From positions 1 to 7,603 of the forward strand of contig CAAHEK010000193.1 of NCBI GenBank assembly GCA_900772425.1: a stretch of DNA of 7,603 nucleotides, written 5' to 3'. Of this stretch, positions 1-6,285 are shown piece after piece (positions within the stretch are counted from its first letter, which is position 1; each line of letters starts with the position of its first letter). Made by a program: the position numbers and the translations under genes. Under the pieces are notes generated by a model. That model was not told the origin of the DNA and did not search any database. It saw only the letters and a program-made list of their open reading frames with translations. Source of the stretch: an uncultured Lachnospira sp. (GTDB lineage: Bacteria; Bacillota; Clostridia; Lachnospirales; Lachnospiraceae).

Positions 1-36
1 TAAGTGCTTATGAAAGTTAAAAAAGTATAAAGTTTT

Positions 37-65
37 ACATTTTATAACAAGATTGTATAAAATGT
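37..65. repeat. Perfect 10-bp inverted repeat, possible operator
   Basis: ACATTTTATA (37-46) and TATAAAATGT (56-65) are exact reverse complements separated by 9 bases. The half-site centres are 19 bases apart, close to two helical turns, which suits a dimeric DNA-binding protein. The dyad overlaps a weak promoter-like pair (TTTACA 34-39, TATAAA 56-61, 16-base spacing). It could also be a weak AT-only hairpin at the end of an upstream gene outside the window; no T-run follows it, which argues against a terminator. The repeat is directly visible; its function is inferred. Confidence 0.4.
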
Positions 66-137
66 TCTCTGTAAAAATATTTTTAGGATACAGAAAAAAT
101 ATTTCTAAAAAATCTTGCAAAATTTTTGAAAAATATA

Positions 138-166
138 TTGATAATAGTATAAATATAATATATACT
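138..166 (+). promoter_or_regulatory. Sigma-A-type promoter for the kinase operon
   Basis: TTGATA (138-143) and TATACT (161-166) are separated by 17 bases, close to the TTGACA/TATAAT consensus with the preferred spacing. Transcription would start near 173, about 30 bases before the strong Shine-Dalgarno sequence at 202-208. The upstream 90 bases are rich in A and T tracts, which could act as an UP element. AT-rich DNA gives chance matches, but both hexamers and the spacing are good. Confidence 0.6.
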
Positions 167-201
167 GTTAATAGAGTTTCTTATCTGGTAATCAGTTATC
201 T

Positions 202-208
202 AAGGAGG
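202..208 (+). promoter_or_regulatory. Strong Shine-Dalgarno (AAGGAGG) with no standard start codon in the kinase frame
   Basis: AAGGAGG is a near-perfect anti-16S match, so a start would be expected around 213-218. There is no ATG, GTG or TTG in the kinase frame before 317, and that frame has a TAA at 215-217. The overlapping GTG at 208 opens an 8-codon frame ending in TAA (229-231). An ATT at 213 opens only four codons ending at 225-227. Both short frames run through the A6 tract at 216-221, where a one-base change would join either to the kinase frame. This site marks where translation of the kinase probably begins. Confidence 0.65.
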
Positions 209-217
209 TGTTATTAA

Positions 218-316
218 AAAAGGTTAACCGATAAGTATAATATAATCAAAGAGCTTGGTAGAACCGAGCGTTCTGTTATCTATCTTATAAGCCATAAGCT
301 GTTAGATGTACGCAGA
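218..316 (+). other. Upstream N-lobe of the kinase, in frame but before its first canonical start
   Basis: These 33 codons are open and in frame with the kinase gene. They read like strand beta-1, the nucleotide loop and strand beta-2 of a protein kinase: a K-Y-N-I-I-K-E-L-G segment, a degenerate loop (G-R-T-E-R-S-V in place of GxGxxGxV), then I-Y-L-I. The following V-A-K at the 317 start supplies the conserved lysine. A kinase starting at 317 would lack this strand and loop, so the stretch is almost certainly coding. The only stop separating it from the ribosome binding site is TAA at 215-217. Explanations are an atypical start (for example ATT), a ribosomal or transcriptional slip on the A6 run, a real inactivating indel, or a homopolymer error in the assembly. 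Confidence 0.6.
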
Positions 317-1747
317 GTGGCGAAGATAGTTTCTGATGACATGCAGAATATGAACGAATTAATGCATGAAGCTAATCTTATTAAGAGTATGAAGCATCCG
401 GCAATTCCTGTAATTTATGATATTGAGGAGTTCAATAATAGTATCTGTATTATTGAAGAATATATTGCTGGTAAATCTTTGAGAGAATATATCCATGACA
501 GAAGTCTTAACACTGACGATATTTTAAGAATAGGAAAAGAAATATGCGAAATACTGGAATATATGCATAATTATAACGAAAGTGGAGTTATTCATCTTGA
601 TATAAAACCGGATAATATAATTATAGATAATAAAGGTAAAGTAAAGCTGGTCGATTTTGGAAACAGTATAGCCGAAGGTGAGATAAAGACAAGATATGAA
701 GGAAGCATTTTTTACGCTGCACCTGAGCAATATACTAATCCAAGTCCCGGCAAAGCTTCAGATATCTATAGTCTTGGGATGCTGTTGCTTTATATGGCAG
801 ATAATGGAAATCAATCTTTAAATATTGATGTAGATTCAATATGTCACAAAAAATTATGTCCAATTATTAAAAAATGTATTCGTCATAAGTCTAATAAAAG
901 ATATAAAAAAATCGAGGATGTAAAGGCGGATATTGAAAAAAATTTAAGAAAAACTGAAAAATCAGATAAAAGAAACTCATATATAATTTATACGGCAGGA
1001 ACACGTAGTGGAATTGGAACAACCCACATTTCGCTGAGTATTGCGCATTTTTTTAAGAAAAAAGGATTAAGGTGTATTGTCGCTGATGCGACAGATAACC
1101 AGCATATTTTTAGTATGGCTTTAGCCGGAGAGCTTACAAAGACGGGAGTTTTCAGTTATAAGAATATAGATATTCTTCCTGATTATTATGATAGGATAGA
1201 GCCGGAGATTAAGGCTTATGATATTGCGGTCATAGACTGTGGGAGTTATACAGATGATATTAATGAAGATGATGGAGGTTTAAGTCACAGATGTAATACT
1301 ATAAGAAGAATATCAGATTATGCAAAAAGATGTATGAAAGATGGGTATAGGGAAATACATTTAATGGCAGCTGGTGGAAGATATGGTATTGCTGAGGAAA
1401 ATGACAAAATCCTTGATTTTATCAGGAGTAACGGAAACAACAGAAAAGTGCTTTTTGTTAATCTTGTGGACGTTAAAGGATTTTATGAATTTTCAAAAGG
1501 AATGACCTGTGATTGTTACAGGGTGCCATGCATTTATGACTGGACTGTAGAGAATCCTATTTTTGAAGACAGCATGAATGAGCTGATAAAAGACTATATG
1601 CCCGAAATTAATGCTTTTCTGACCGGTAAAAGAAAGGAAATTTTAAAGAGAGAACTGAATGAAAAAGTGCATAAATTCTATAGGAAAATTAAGTTTCTTA
1701 AGAAGAAAAATTTTTTTATTTATAAAAACAATGAAAAGAATGAGTAA
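317..1747 (+). CDS. Ser/Thr protein kinase fused to a MinD/ParA-like pseudo-ATPase domain
   Basis: From the GTG at 317 the protein has 476 residues. Residues 1-210 form a Hanks-type kinase: VAIK-type Lys3, helix-C Glu18, catalytic loop H93-L-D95-I-K97-P-D-N100, D113-F-G115, an A-P-E motif, D-I-Y-S-L-G and a C-lobe arginine motif. All catalytic residues are present, with HLD in place of HRD. A linker near 210-222 is followed by a SIMIBI/MinD-like domain (223-440) whose P-loop reads G228-T-R-S-G-I-G-T-T236, with Thr where the Walker A lysine belongs. A Walker-B-like strand ends at D307-C-G. The C-terminus is very basic and no transmembrane segment is evident, so the protein is probably cytosolic. 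The true N-terminus lies upstream (see 218-316); 317 is only the first canonical start. The stop overlaps the next gene, so the pair should be cotranscribed and translationally coupled. The natural substrate cannot be told. Confidence 0.8.
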   Translation: MAKIVSDDMQNMNELMHEANLIKSMKHPAIPVIYDIEEFNNSICIIEEYIAGKSLREYIHDRSLNTDDILRIGKEICEILEYMHNYNESGVIHLDIKPDNIIIDNKGKVKLVDFGNSIAEGEIKTRYEGSIFYAAPEQYTNPSPGKASDIYSLGMLLLYMADNGNQSLNIDVDSICHKKLCPIIKKCIRHKSNKRYKKIEDVKADIEKNLRKTEKSDKRNSYIIYTAGTRSGIGTTHISLSIAHFFKKKGLRCIVADATDNQHIFSMALAGELTKTGVFSYKNIDILPDYYDRIEPEIKAYDIAVIDCGSYTDDINEDDGGLSHRCNTIRRISDYAKRCMKDGYREIHLMAAGGRYGIAEENDKILDFIRSNGNNRKVLFVNLVDVKGFYEFSKGMTCDCYRVPCIYDWTVENPIFEDSMNELIKDYMPEINAFLTGKRKEILKRELNEKVHKFYRKIKFLKKKNFFIYKNNEKNE

Positions 1748-2396
1748 TAATTCAATTACTCAGGCACGGATAACCGGAGTGGCAGGATTATGCCAGGCAG
1801 CAGGAACAACACAGCTTGTGACAATGCTGGCAAATTACTACGCAAGCGGATTACATAAAAGAACTGCGGTTGTCGCCTGCATGGATTACAGTTGTTTTTG
1901 TTATGCAGAAAGTAATTTCAATAGTAATTTAAATAGTGCTTCCAATCCTTTGACCAGAAAGAATTTATGGCATGGCAGTATAAAAAATGCGGATAAATGG
2001 GGAAACAGCCTATACGGCGTGGATTTTTATAACGGAAGAGTTGAAAACATTTTAGATATTATTAAGGAACATTATGATGAGATAATTCTTGATATTAAAT
2101 GTGATAAAAATGTCAATTTATCAGAAACTATAGGACTGCTGCATAAATGTAACAATAAAATATTAGTCTTATCAATGCTGCCTTGGAAAGCCGAGGAATG
2201 TTTAAAGAGAATGGAGAGAATCAAAGAGGATTCATATATGGGCAGATGTCAGGCAGTATCGTTGACTAATGACGATAATTTCAAAAAAATAATAAAAGAA
2301 AAATATAAGATGACAATTAAATATATCCCATGGAACAGCAATCCATGGATAATAGAAGGCAAAAATATTAAGTGGTTAAGCGAAATAACAGCATAA
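1731..2396 (+). CDS. MinD/ParA-like protein with degenerate P-loop, partner of the kinase
   Basis: The protein has 221 residues from ATG 1731 (MKRMSNNS...). Residues 13-45 have the shape of a MinD/CpaE P-loop, strand and helix: G19-L-C-Q-A-A-G25-T26-T27, then a helix ending A-N-Y-Y and a strand T-A-V-V-A. The Walker A lysine is replaced by Thr, the same change as in the C-terminal domain of the upstream kinase. A Walker-B-like strand (D-E-I-I-L-D121) follows at about 116-121. ATP hydrolysis is doubtful; a binding or scaffold role is inferred. Start choice is uncertain: ATG 1740 overlaps the kinase stop (ATGAGTAA), ATG 1731 is nine bases earlier, and an upstream ATG at 1659 would add 24 basic residues. 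None has a strong ribosome binding site, which fits translational coupling. The family was not identified by name; similar domains occur beside Tad/Flp pilus and FHA genes in related bacteria (recalled, not tested). Confidence 0.6.
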   Translation: MKRMSNNSITQARITGVAGLCQAAGTTQLVTMLANYYASGLHKRTAVVACMDYSCFCYAESNFNSNLNSASNPLTRKNLWHGSIKNADKWGNSLYGVDFYNGRVENILDIIKEHYDEIILDIKCDKNVNLSETIGLLHKCNNKILVLSMLPWKAEECLKRMERIKEDSYMGRCQAVSLTNDDNFKKIIKEKYKMTIKYIPWNSNPWIIEGKNIKWLSEITA

Positions 2397-2520
2397 AATC
2401 ATAACCGTTCTTTATCAGACTTTCAAGAGGTAAAAGGAATGATATATCACGAAAGAACAGATTGATTATGCTGGAAATATGAAATATGTAAGTTCCCCTT
2501 GTGTATTTTCATTTAAGGCG

Positions 2521-2566
2521 GCTGCCCTGAAAATATAATTACAGGGCAGTAGTTTTAGGGTTTTAT
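2521..2566 (+). terminator. Rho-independent terminator-like hairpin
   Basis: CTGCCCTG (2522-2529) pairs perfectly with CAGGGCAG (2542-2549) around a 12-base AT loop, with a possible extra G-T pair outside. It is followed by the T-rich stretch TAGTTTTAGGGTTTT. The stem is the most GC-rich short segment in the intergenic region. The long loop and interrupted T-tract make it a moderate terminator. It lies 125 bases after the stop of the MinD-like gene and before a promoter-like site, so it probably closes the kinase operon. Confidence 0.6.
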
Positions 2567-2589
2567 ATTATGTAATACAGTGGTACAAT
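2561..2589 (+). promoter_or_regulatory. Possible promoter of the glycosidase gene
   Basis: TACAAT at 2584-2589 is preceded by TGG, giving an extended -10 (TGnTACAAT), which can work with a poor -35. The hexamer 17 bases upstream (TTTTAT, 2561-2566) is a weak match. It sits right after the terminator hairpin and about 18 bases before the ribosome binding site of the next gene. Confidence 0.4.
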
Positions 2590-2606
2590 ATAACAAAGTC
2601 GCAAAC

Positions 2607-2615
2607 AAGGAAGGA
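2607..2615 (+). promoter_or_regulatory. Ribosome binding site of the glycosidase gene
   Basis: AAGGAAGGA lies 5 bases before ATG 2621 and fixes this start. The next residues of the protein form a short Lys-rich stretch followed by a membrane helix, as expected for a true N-terminus. Confidence 0.7.
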
Positions 2616-2620
2616 ATACA

Positions 2621-4312
2621 ATGGAGAAAACATCAAACAAAAAAATTAAGATTATAGGTATATTGGTAGTGGCAGCAGTTATTGCCATATTTGCGTTGAT
2701 TTTTATAATTAACAGAGTTACACCAACTAAGGAAAAGATGAGTGGATATAAATATTTTGGTGTTGAAGAAGGCACCCAGGACGTATTGGTCATAGTTGAT
2801 GGAGAGAAAAGTGAGAACTATGGAATAAAGGCAGACGGAAGGGTCTACATCTCACAGAAATATGTGGCTGATAATATAAATGTACGTTTTTATTATGATA
2901 ATGAAAGTAACTGTGTTTTATATACAGATAAGAGTAATATATATTCATTTTCTGCGGATAAATCAGGATACACAGATGATAAGGGAACAACATACAACAC
3001 AGATTATCCTGTGATGAGAGTGATTGAAGGAGAGGCATATCTGGACTGGGAATATGTGGCATCTTATACTAACTGCGAGTATGAATATGGTGACGAACCA
3101 TCAAGAGTTAATATTACACTGTCACATGATGAGAGAGAATGTGTTGTTTCTAAGAAAAAAGTAAGCATAAGATACAGGGCAGGAATAAAAAGTCCGGTGT
3201 TAGAGACTGTAGATAAAGATGTAAGACTTATATATGTAGATGAGGTTGATGACTGGACAAGAGTTACAACACCTTCCGGAATGACAGGATACTTAAAGAC
3301 ATCAGATGTAACACAGAAGTCGGTTTATATTCCTGACAATACATATGAGGATAATTATGAATATATAAGCTATGACGGCAAGATAAATATGGCTTGGTAT
3401 CAGGTTACAGGAACAGCCGGAAATGCTTATGTTAATGATAATCTTCCTTCAGGAAGCGGTGTAAATGTTATTTCACCTACATGGTATTCAATAAAAGATG
3501 CAAGTGGTTCTATGGATTGCTATGCAGCAAGCCAGTTTGTTAATGAGATGCATTCCAAAGGAATAAAGGTATGGGCATTAGTAGATGATTTTAATAAAGA
3601 CATTGATTTTAAGGAACTTTATTCGAGCGCAGCTACCAGAGCCAATATGATTAACAGATTAATATCCGATGCAGCAAGATATGGATTTGACGGTGTTAAT
3701 CTGGATTTTGAGAATGTAAGGAATGCTTATTCACAGGATTATCTTCAGTTTATAAGAGAACTTTCAATAAAATGTAAAGAAAATTCGTTAGTGTTATCAA
3801 TAGATAATTATAAACCGGAAGCATATAACAGCTGTTATAATATCAAGGAGCAGTCAGCATTTGCTGATTATATAATAATCATGGCCTACGATGAGCATTA
3901 TGCAGGTTCAGCAGAGGCAGGTTCAGTTGCTTCACTTCCATTTGTAAAAGAAGCTATTGAGGATACTGTTGCTGTAGTTCCTTCTGAAAGAGTTATTGTC
4001 GGTATACCATTTTTCACAAGAATATGGACAATTAACGGACAGAATGTAACGAGCAGGGCAGTATCTATGCAGACTGCATTGGATACATTAAATTCCAACA
4101 AAGCCACAGCTATATGGAATGACGATGCAGGACAGTATGTAGGCTCATTTGAAAACAGCTCAGGCACAGTTAAAATCTGGTTTGAAGAAGAAAAATCAAT
4201 AGAAGAGAAAATGAAGCTGGTAAAAGAATATAATACAGCAGGAACATCAGCATGGAAGCTAGGTCTTGAAAGATATTCAGTATGGTCAGTAATCAATAAA
4301 TACCTTGAATAA
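2621..4312 (+). CDS. Membrane-anchored SH3-domain family-18 glycoside hydrolase (YaaH/YdhD-like)
   Basis: The protein has 563 residues. A lysine-rich start (residues 3-9) precedes one hydrophobic helix (about 10-30), so the protein is probably tethered outside the membrane. Residues about 45-170 resemble the copper-amine-oxidase-like stalk domain found in clostridial wall proteins (D-G-R-V-Y-I-S, then Y-V-A, then F-Y-Y-D). Residues 177-235 form a bacterial SH3 module ending G-Y-L-K. The rest (about 255-560) is a GH18 barrel with the active-site strand D357-G-V-N-L-D362-F-E364. E364 is the expected proton donor, and M421-A-Y-D424 is the second conserved strand. In GH18 enzymes acting on peptidoglycan, such as SleL/YaaH, this site cuts N-acetylglucosaminyl linkages; that substrate is inferred here. 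The gene begins a unit that continues into the amidase 67 bases downstream. Confidence 0.85.
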   Translation: MEKTSNKKIKIIGILVVAAVIAIFALIFIINRVTPTKEKMSGYKYFGVEEGTQDVLVIVDGEKSENYGIKADGRVYISQKYVADNINVRFYYDNESNCVLYTDKSNIYSFSADKSGYTDDKGTTYNTDYPVMRVIEGEAYLDWEYVASYTNCEYEYGDEPSRVNITLSHDERECVVSKKKVSIRYRAGIKSPVLETVDKDVRLIYVDEVDDWTRVTTPSGMTGYLKTSDVTQKSVYIPDNTYEDNYEYISYDGKINMAWYQVTGTAGNAYVNDNLPSGSGVNVISPTWYSIKDASGSMDCYAASQFVNEMHSKGIKVWALVDDFNKDIDFKELYSSAATRANMINRLISDAARYGFDGVNLDFENVRNAYSQDYLQFIRELSIKCKENSLVLSIDNYKPEAYNSCYNIKEQSAFADYIIIMAYDEHYAGSAEAGSVASLPFVKEAIEDTVAVVPSERVIVGIPFFTRIWTINGQNVTSRAVSMQTALDTLNSNKATAIWNDDAGQYVGSFENSSGTVKIWFEEEKSIEEKMKLVKEYNTAGTSAWKLGLERYSVWSVINKYLE

Positions 4313-4332
4313 TCATATTATATGAATATATT
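4305..4332 (+). promoter_or_regulatory. Weak possible internal promoter before the amidase gene
   Basis: TTGAAT (4305-4310, inside the end of the glycosidase gene) and TATATT (4327-4332) are 16 bases apart. A 13-base palindrome TCATATTATATGA (4313-4325) lies between them. In such AT-rich DNA this may be chance, and the amidase may simply be cotranscribed with the glycosidase gene. Confidence 0.25.
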
Positions 4333-4379
4333 TTAAAAATGACTAATAAGATATAGCAAGATAATGTGCGGAGACTTGC

Positions 4380-5174
4380 ATGAACCGTAAACTGCTGATA
4401 CCTGTAATGTCAATTCTAATGATAGTTTCGGTGTATATTTCATCATGTGTACTGATAAAACAAACATCACAGGATGAAACATCGCATAATGTAGGAAAGA
4501 CCAGTGATAATCAGTCATTGGGTAAGATGATAAATGAAAATGATAAGAATGGTAATGGGAAAATAACAGATTTAAAAATTGATTTATCAAGTAAAAAGAT
4601 TGTTATTGACAGCGGGCATGGTGGAATAGATCCCGGTAAAATAGGAAAAGACGGATTGTTAGAAAAAGACATCAATCTTGCAATAGCAGTTAAGTTAAGG
4701 GATTTATTGAATAAATCCCAGATAGATGTTGTGATGACAAGAACGGATGACAACGGATTATATTCTGAATCTGATGCCAATAAAAAAATTGCAGACATGA
4801 AAAAAAGATGTGATATAATAAACAATAGTGGCGCAGATATTGTTGTGAGTATACATCAGAATAGCTTTACCGGTAATAGTGCCAAGGGTGCCCAGGTTTT
4901 TTATTATAAGCACTCGGCAAAAGGAAAAGAACTTGCAGGATGTATCCAGAAATCGTTCGCTGCCAATCTTGATGAAACCAATAAACGTGTTGAAAAATCT
5001 GATAATACTTATTATATGCTTCTACATACCAAGATTCCGACAGTAATTGCGGAGTGCGGATTTTTGTCAAATGATAAGGAGGCAGAGCTTCTTAATAGTG
5101 AAGAATATCAGCAAATGGTAGCTGTAGCAATATATAACGGTATTATAGATTATTTTACAGAGTATGAAAAATGA
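4380..5174 (+). CDS. cwlD: N-acetylmuramoyl-L-alanine amidase, CwlD-like
   Basis: The protein has 264 residues. It cleaves the bond between N-acetylmuramic acid and L-alanine in peptidoglycan. Residues 73-260 are an Amidase_3 domain with all zinc and catalytic residues: H80 in S-G-H-G-G, E95 in L-E-K-D-I-N, H159 in S-I-H-Q-N-S and E225 in A-E-C-G-F-L-S-N. The N-terminus has a hydrophobic segment (5-20) ending I20-S-S-C23, which fits a lipobox, so it may be a lipoprotein rather than a plain signal-anchored protein. A polar Asn/Lys/Asp-rich linker (about 28-70) follows. The overall match, including the tail I-Y-N-G-I-I-D-Y-F-T, is closest to CwlD, which with PdaA makes muramic-delta-lactam in spore cortex. 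The CwlD assignment is from recalled similarity; a vegetative amidase is the alternative. A GGAG six bases upstream of ATG 4380 supports the start. Confidence 0.75.
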   Translation: MNRKLLIPVMSILMIVSVYISSCVLIKQTSQDETSHNVGKTSDNQSLGKMINENDKNGNGKITDLKIDLSSKKIVIDSGHGGIDPGKIGKDGLLEKDINLAIAVKLRDLLNKSQIDVVMTRTDDNGLYSESDANKKIADMKKRCDIINNSGADIVVSIHQNSFTGNSAKGAQVFYYKHSAKGKELAGCIQKSFAANLDETNKRVEKSDNTYYMLLHTKIPTVIAECGFLSNDKEAELLNSEEYQQMVAVAIYNGIIDYFTEYEK

Positions 5175-5184
5175 GGCAGATATA

Positions 5185-6240
5185 ATGAATACCATTGTTA
5201 AAAAAATCACAGATAATGAACAGGAAAATCAGAAAATATATGATGAAGCAGGAGCTATATTAAGAAGAGGCGGACTTGTGGCATTTCCTACTGAGACAGT
5301 GTATGGACTTGGTGGCGATGCTCTGGATTCAGAGGCATCTTCAAAGATATACAAGGCGAAGGGAAGACCATCAGATAATCCACTTATAGTGCATATTGAG
5401 GATTTGGATGCTTTATATAAATTATCATCAGATGTTACACCAAAGGCTTTAAAGCTTGCTGATGCATTCTGGCCGGGACCTCTTACAATGATTCTTAAGA
5501 AAAAGGATGTTGTTCCTGATACAATTACAGGAGGACTTGGAACAGTTGCTATAAGAATGCCAAGTCATCCTGTTGCTGCAAGACTTATAAAGGAATCTGG
5601 AGTTTATATTGCGGCGCCAAGTGCGAATACATCAGGAAAACCAAGTCCTACAAAGGCAGAACATGTTATAAATGATTTGTCCGGCAAGATAGATATGATA
5701 ATAGAAGATGATACCGTAGATATCGGTGTTGAATCTACAATAGTTGATTTAAGCGAGGATATTCCGGTTATATTAAGACCGGGATATGTTACAAAGAAAA
5801 TGCTTGAGGATGTTGTAGGTGAAGTAAGGATTGACCCTGCTATAGAGGAAGGCGTTAAGGAAGGAGTTGTTCCTAAGGCTCCCGGAATGAAGTATCGTCA
5901 TTATGCGCCTAATGCAAGCCTTGCAATAATCCGTGGTGATATGAAGTCTGTCATAGATTATATAAATAAGGCAGTTACAGAAAAAGAAGCAGCAGGATAT
6001 AAGACTGCGGTAATGGCAACAGATGAAACAAAAGACCTCTATAGCTGTGACAGCGTTGTTTCGCTTGGAAGCGAGGAGGACGAGCTTAGTGTTGCAAGAA
6101 ATCTTTATGCATATTTAAGGGAATTTGATAAGCAGGGAATAGATTACATTTATTCAGAGAGTTTCCCTGTAAAAAATGTAGGACAGGCTGTTATGAACAG
6201 GTTGATTAAGGCAGCAGGACATACTATAATTAACGTGTAA
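5185..6240 (+). CDS. sua5: Threonylcarbamoyl-AMP synthase (Sua5/TsaC/YwlC)
   Basis: The protein has 351 residues, close to Bacillus YwlC. It makes threonylcarbamoyl-AMP from threonine, bicarbonate and ATP, the first step of the t6A modification at position 37 of ANN-decoding tRNAs, and acts in the cytosol. A YrdC-type domain (about 15-205) shows F-P-T-E-T-V-Y-G-L-G, K57-A-K59-G-R61-P-S-D-N-P, P145-S-A-N-T-S-G-K-P-S-P-T and V-E-S-T-I-V-D-L. A linker near 232-243 holds A-P-G-M-K-Y-R-H-Y-A-P, followed by the Sua5 C-terminal domain, so this is the long Sua5 form rather than short TsaC. ATG 5185 was chosen because GAGG (5173-5176) lies 8 bases upstream. ATG 5164 is in frame, would add 7 residues and would overlap the amidase gene by 11 bases. 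The close spacing suggests coupling to the amidase gene. Confidence 0.93.
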   Translation: MNTIVKKITDNEQENQKIYDEAGAILRRGGLVAFPTETVYGLGGDALDSEASSKIYKAKGRPSDNPLIVHIEDLDALYKLSSDVTPKALKLADAFWPGPLTMILKKKDVVPDTITGGLGTVAIRMPSHPVAARLIKESGVYIAAPSANTSGKPSPTKAEHVINDLSGKIDMIIEDDTVDIGVESTIVDLSEDIPVILRPGYVTKKMLEDVVGEVRIDPAIEEGVKEGVVPKAPGMKYRHYAPNASLAIIRGDMKSVIDYINKAVTEKEAAGYKTAVMATDETKDLYSCDSVVSLGSEEDELSVARNLYAYLREFDKQGIDYIYSESFPVKNVGQAVMNRLIKAAGHTIINV

Positions 6241-6285
6241 CATTGATTATGTAGATATTTTATATTAATATGGTGGATATTAAGA

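Noticed and set aside
216..222. A-AAA-AAG slippery heptamer as in dnaX programmed -1 frameshifting
   Set aside because: In the GTG 208 frame a -1 slip leads away from the kinase frame, which needs +1 (or -2). No stimulatory stem-loop is evident downstream.
261..273. GAAC-CGAGC-GTTC, resembling a Gram-positive LexA/DinR box
   Set aside because: The spacer is 5 bases rather than 4, the flanking bases do not match, and it lies within the kinase N-lobe coding stretch.
1695..1717. TTCTTAAGAA palindrome followed by A and T runs, terminator-like
   Set aside because: It has no loop and no GC pairs and lies inside the end of the kinase gene just before a coupled gene.
2439..2540. Short frame ATG 2439 (8 codons, M-I-Y-H-E-R-T-D then TGA) with AGAGG upstream; a +1 shift would extend it by 24 codons to 2540
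   Set aside because: Too short, no recognisable similarity, and it runs into the terminator stem. A leader peptide or decayed gene is possible but unsupported.
3898..4296. 132-codon reverse-strand frame opposite the glycosidase gene
   Set aside because: It is the antisense shadow of a clearly conserved GH18 coding region and has no ribosome binding site or recognisable motif.
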